From Candidatus Hebobacteria bacterium (GTDB lineage: Bacteria; Armatimonadota; Hebobacteria; Hebobacterales; Hebobacteraceae), in the NCBI GenBank assembly GCA_029821235.1, contig JALGTT010000273.1, forward strand, positions 1-5,175: 5,175 bases of DNA, in the 5' to 3' direction. Both the position numbers and the translations under genes were made by a program. This document shows positions 4,342 through 5,175 of this stretch, piece by piece (within the stretch, counting starts at the first letter, position 1; each line of letters starts with the position of its first letter). The notes under the pieces are model-generated. The model was not told the DNA's origin, searched no databases, and saw only the letters and a list, made by a program, of their open reading frames with translations.

Positions 4342-5175
4342 CAGGAACCCCGGCCAGCGCGCGCCTCGCGCCGGTGGACGGCCCACACCGGAGCCGCCGC
4401 CTCCTCGGCATCGATGGCACCCAGCACCCGCGCCCGGTCCTCGCGGCTCACCAGGTGGAAGTCGCGTCCGTTGAGCGGCCTGCGCAGCCAGCCGAGAAGA
4501 TCGCGCATCAGCCAGTGGGTCAGCATGATGTTGGTGTCGCAGAGCCACGGGTCGAATTTGAGGGCATCCCCCAGCAGCTCCTGGCTGTCATAGGCGCACC
4601 CGCCTCCGCAGATGGGCAGGGCCGGACACTTCATGCAGTCCGGGGTGTCGAGCGGAGTGCGTCCCGCCCACCGCAGGAAGTCGGAGACATTCTGCTCCGA
4701 GAACTCCTGCAGCGGCACGAAGGAGCGGCCGTCGGCCGCGTTGTACTCGCACACCCCCGCCTTGCCGTTGGGGGCGATCACCGCCTTGCCCCCGCATCCC
4801 GCGCAGGCATATCTCCGCCACGAATTGTTGACGAACGGGCTCAGCCGCTCACACATCTGCTGGTGGTAGATGCCCATCTCCCGGGCGGCGATGAAGGTCT
4901 CCCGTTGGATATCGGCGGCCTCCAGCGGCGAGCACTGGTGGGGGCTGCGGCCGGTGGTCAGGGGGTGCAAATGGGTGACCGCGCCACAGGCGTCCGGCTG
5001 GAGATATGCAAGCATCTCGCGGAAGGAGGCGGAAAAGCGGTCAACCGTCTCCTTTGTCGCCGTGGCGGAGATGCCCATCCGACAGCCGGCCTCCCTGGCA
5101 TTGCAGTATCCGCGGACCGAGTCCTCGTAACTCCCTCTCCCGCCCAACAGTTTACGGTGCCGGTCGTGCACGTCG
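3849..5175 (-). CDS. Radical SAM/SPASM domain protein, C-terminal part (N-terminus beyond the right edge)
   Basis: The frame enters at 5175 already inside the radical SAM barrel (VHDRHRKLLGGRGSYEDSVRG and GISATATKETVD), so the AdoMet-binding CX3CX2C lies outside the window. Counting from codon 5171-5169 as 1, the SPASM domain is complete. C126-X9-G136-X4-C141 is followed by C179-X2-C182-X5-C188-X3-C192 and then C211, the canonical seven cysteines for two auxiliary [4Fe-4S] clusters. C123 is an extra cysteine. SPASM enzymes usually modify peptides or proteins (sulfatase maturation, RiPP cross-links). The substrate is unknown and no precursor gene is visible here. Family-like sequence ends after the last cysteine, roughly at 4380-4420 (near AIDAEEAAAPVWAV). 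Downstream the frame has no stop until 3849, about 490 bp antisense inside plsC, and that tail is low-complexity Ser/Arg/Pro-rich. The true C-terminus is therefore probably near 4342-4420, with a lost stop or frameshift. Confidence 0.82.
   Translation of the reverse strand, partial: DVHDRHRKLLGGRGSYEDSVRGYCNAREAGCRMGISATATKETVDRFSASFREMLAYLQPDACGAVTHLHPLTTGRSPHQCSPLEAADIQRETFIAAREMGIYHQQMCERLSPFVNNSWRRYACAGCGGKAVIAPNGKAGVCEYNAADGRSFVPLQEFSEQNVSDFLRWAGRTPLDTPDCMKCPALPICGGGCAYDSQELLGDALKFDPWLCDTNIMLTHWLMRDLLGWLRRPLNGRDFHLVSREDRARVLGAIDAEEAAAPVWAVHRREARAGRGSCQRLSSGSSSFSAFSMRSVARRIASRVTFPPRRSSSPTGGPIRTRNFAGRTSGLWGGSTRSAPSTPTGTTCAPEERATKAAPVSRGSSLPSGLRVPSGNTSSTFPSLRRRIPRRSALVSAAPRFTGKAWVRRMRKPSTGMSNSSALAMKYTGRGHAEPTMGGSA

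Noticed and set aside
4350..4374. Possible hairpin just after plsC (GCGCG at 4357-4361 with CGCGC at 4367-4371)
   Set aside because: The stem is only five perfect pairs plus a mismatch and has no T tract. The stretch is mostly G and C, so such pairing is expected by chance. It is not called a terminator.
3562..4548. Minus-strand frame of 328 codons antisense to plsC
   Set aside because: It has no recognisable domain and overlaps the well-supported plsC, and the SPASM cysteines are in a different frame. Could still be relevant only as a possible frameshifted end of the SPASM gene, but nothing in it looks like a SPASM C-terminus.

Overview
This is a GC-rich bacterial segment that looks like a fragment of a draft or metagenome-derived genome. 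The lineage cannot be fixed from the sequence. The stand-alone receiver (with its GWASGVSAYLTKPFNPLELL-type C-terminal half) and the MFS protein resemble Armatimonadota proteins as I remember them. That is a weak inference.

Layout, left to right. (1) Positions 1-357, minus strand: remnant of an ISKra4-like transposase. It runs off the left edge and appears to have a large in-frame internal deletion. (2) Positions 358-559: intergenic, with a good sigma70-type promoter (TTGACA, 18 bp, TGC-TAAACT) facing right. (3) A rightward block with short gaps: a single-domain response regulator (560-970), a 66-residue single-pass membrane protein (991-1191), a GC stem-loop, MoaA (GTP 3',8-cyclase, 1256-2236), a broken 12-TM MFS transporter (2254-3664) and a PlsC-type acyltransferase (3661-4341, sharing 4 bp with the transporter's end). 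(4) From the right edge, minus strand: the C-terminal part of a radical SAM/SPASM protein convergent with plsC. Its reading frame has no stop until it lies about 490 bp inside plsC.

The most striking feature is in the transporter. It carries two exact head-to-tail duplications, 68 bp (2839-2974) and 44 bp (3108-3195), about 130 bp apart. Neither is a multiple of three. Removing one copy of each restores a single 432-codon frame that reads smoothly through both junctions. They are either two very recent mutations or, more likely, unmerged overlaps left by assembly.

How the genes may work together: gene order and spacing suggest one transcription unit from the promoter near 452-481 through plsC, possibly interrupted by the hairpin before moaA. 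The MFS-plsC overlap suggests translational coupling and perhaps a shared role in membrane lipids. MoaA acts in molybdenum cofactor synthesis, but no other Moco gene is visible. The SPASM protein is probably a peptide- or protein-modifying radical enzyme, but its AdoMet-cluster half and any substrate gene lie outside the window. I found no convincing new multi-gene system here.
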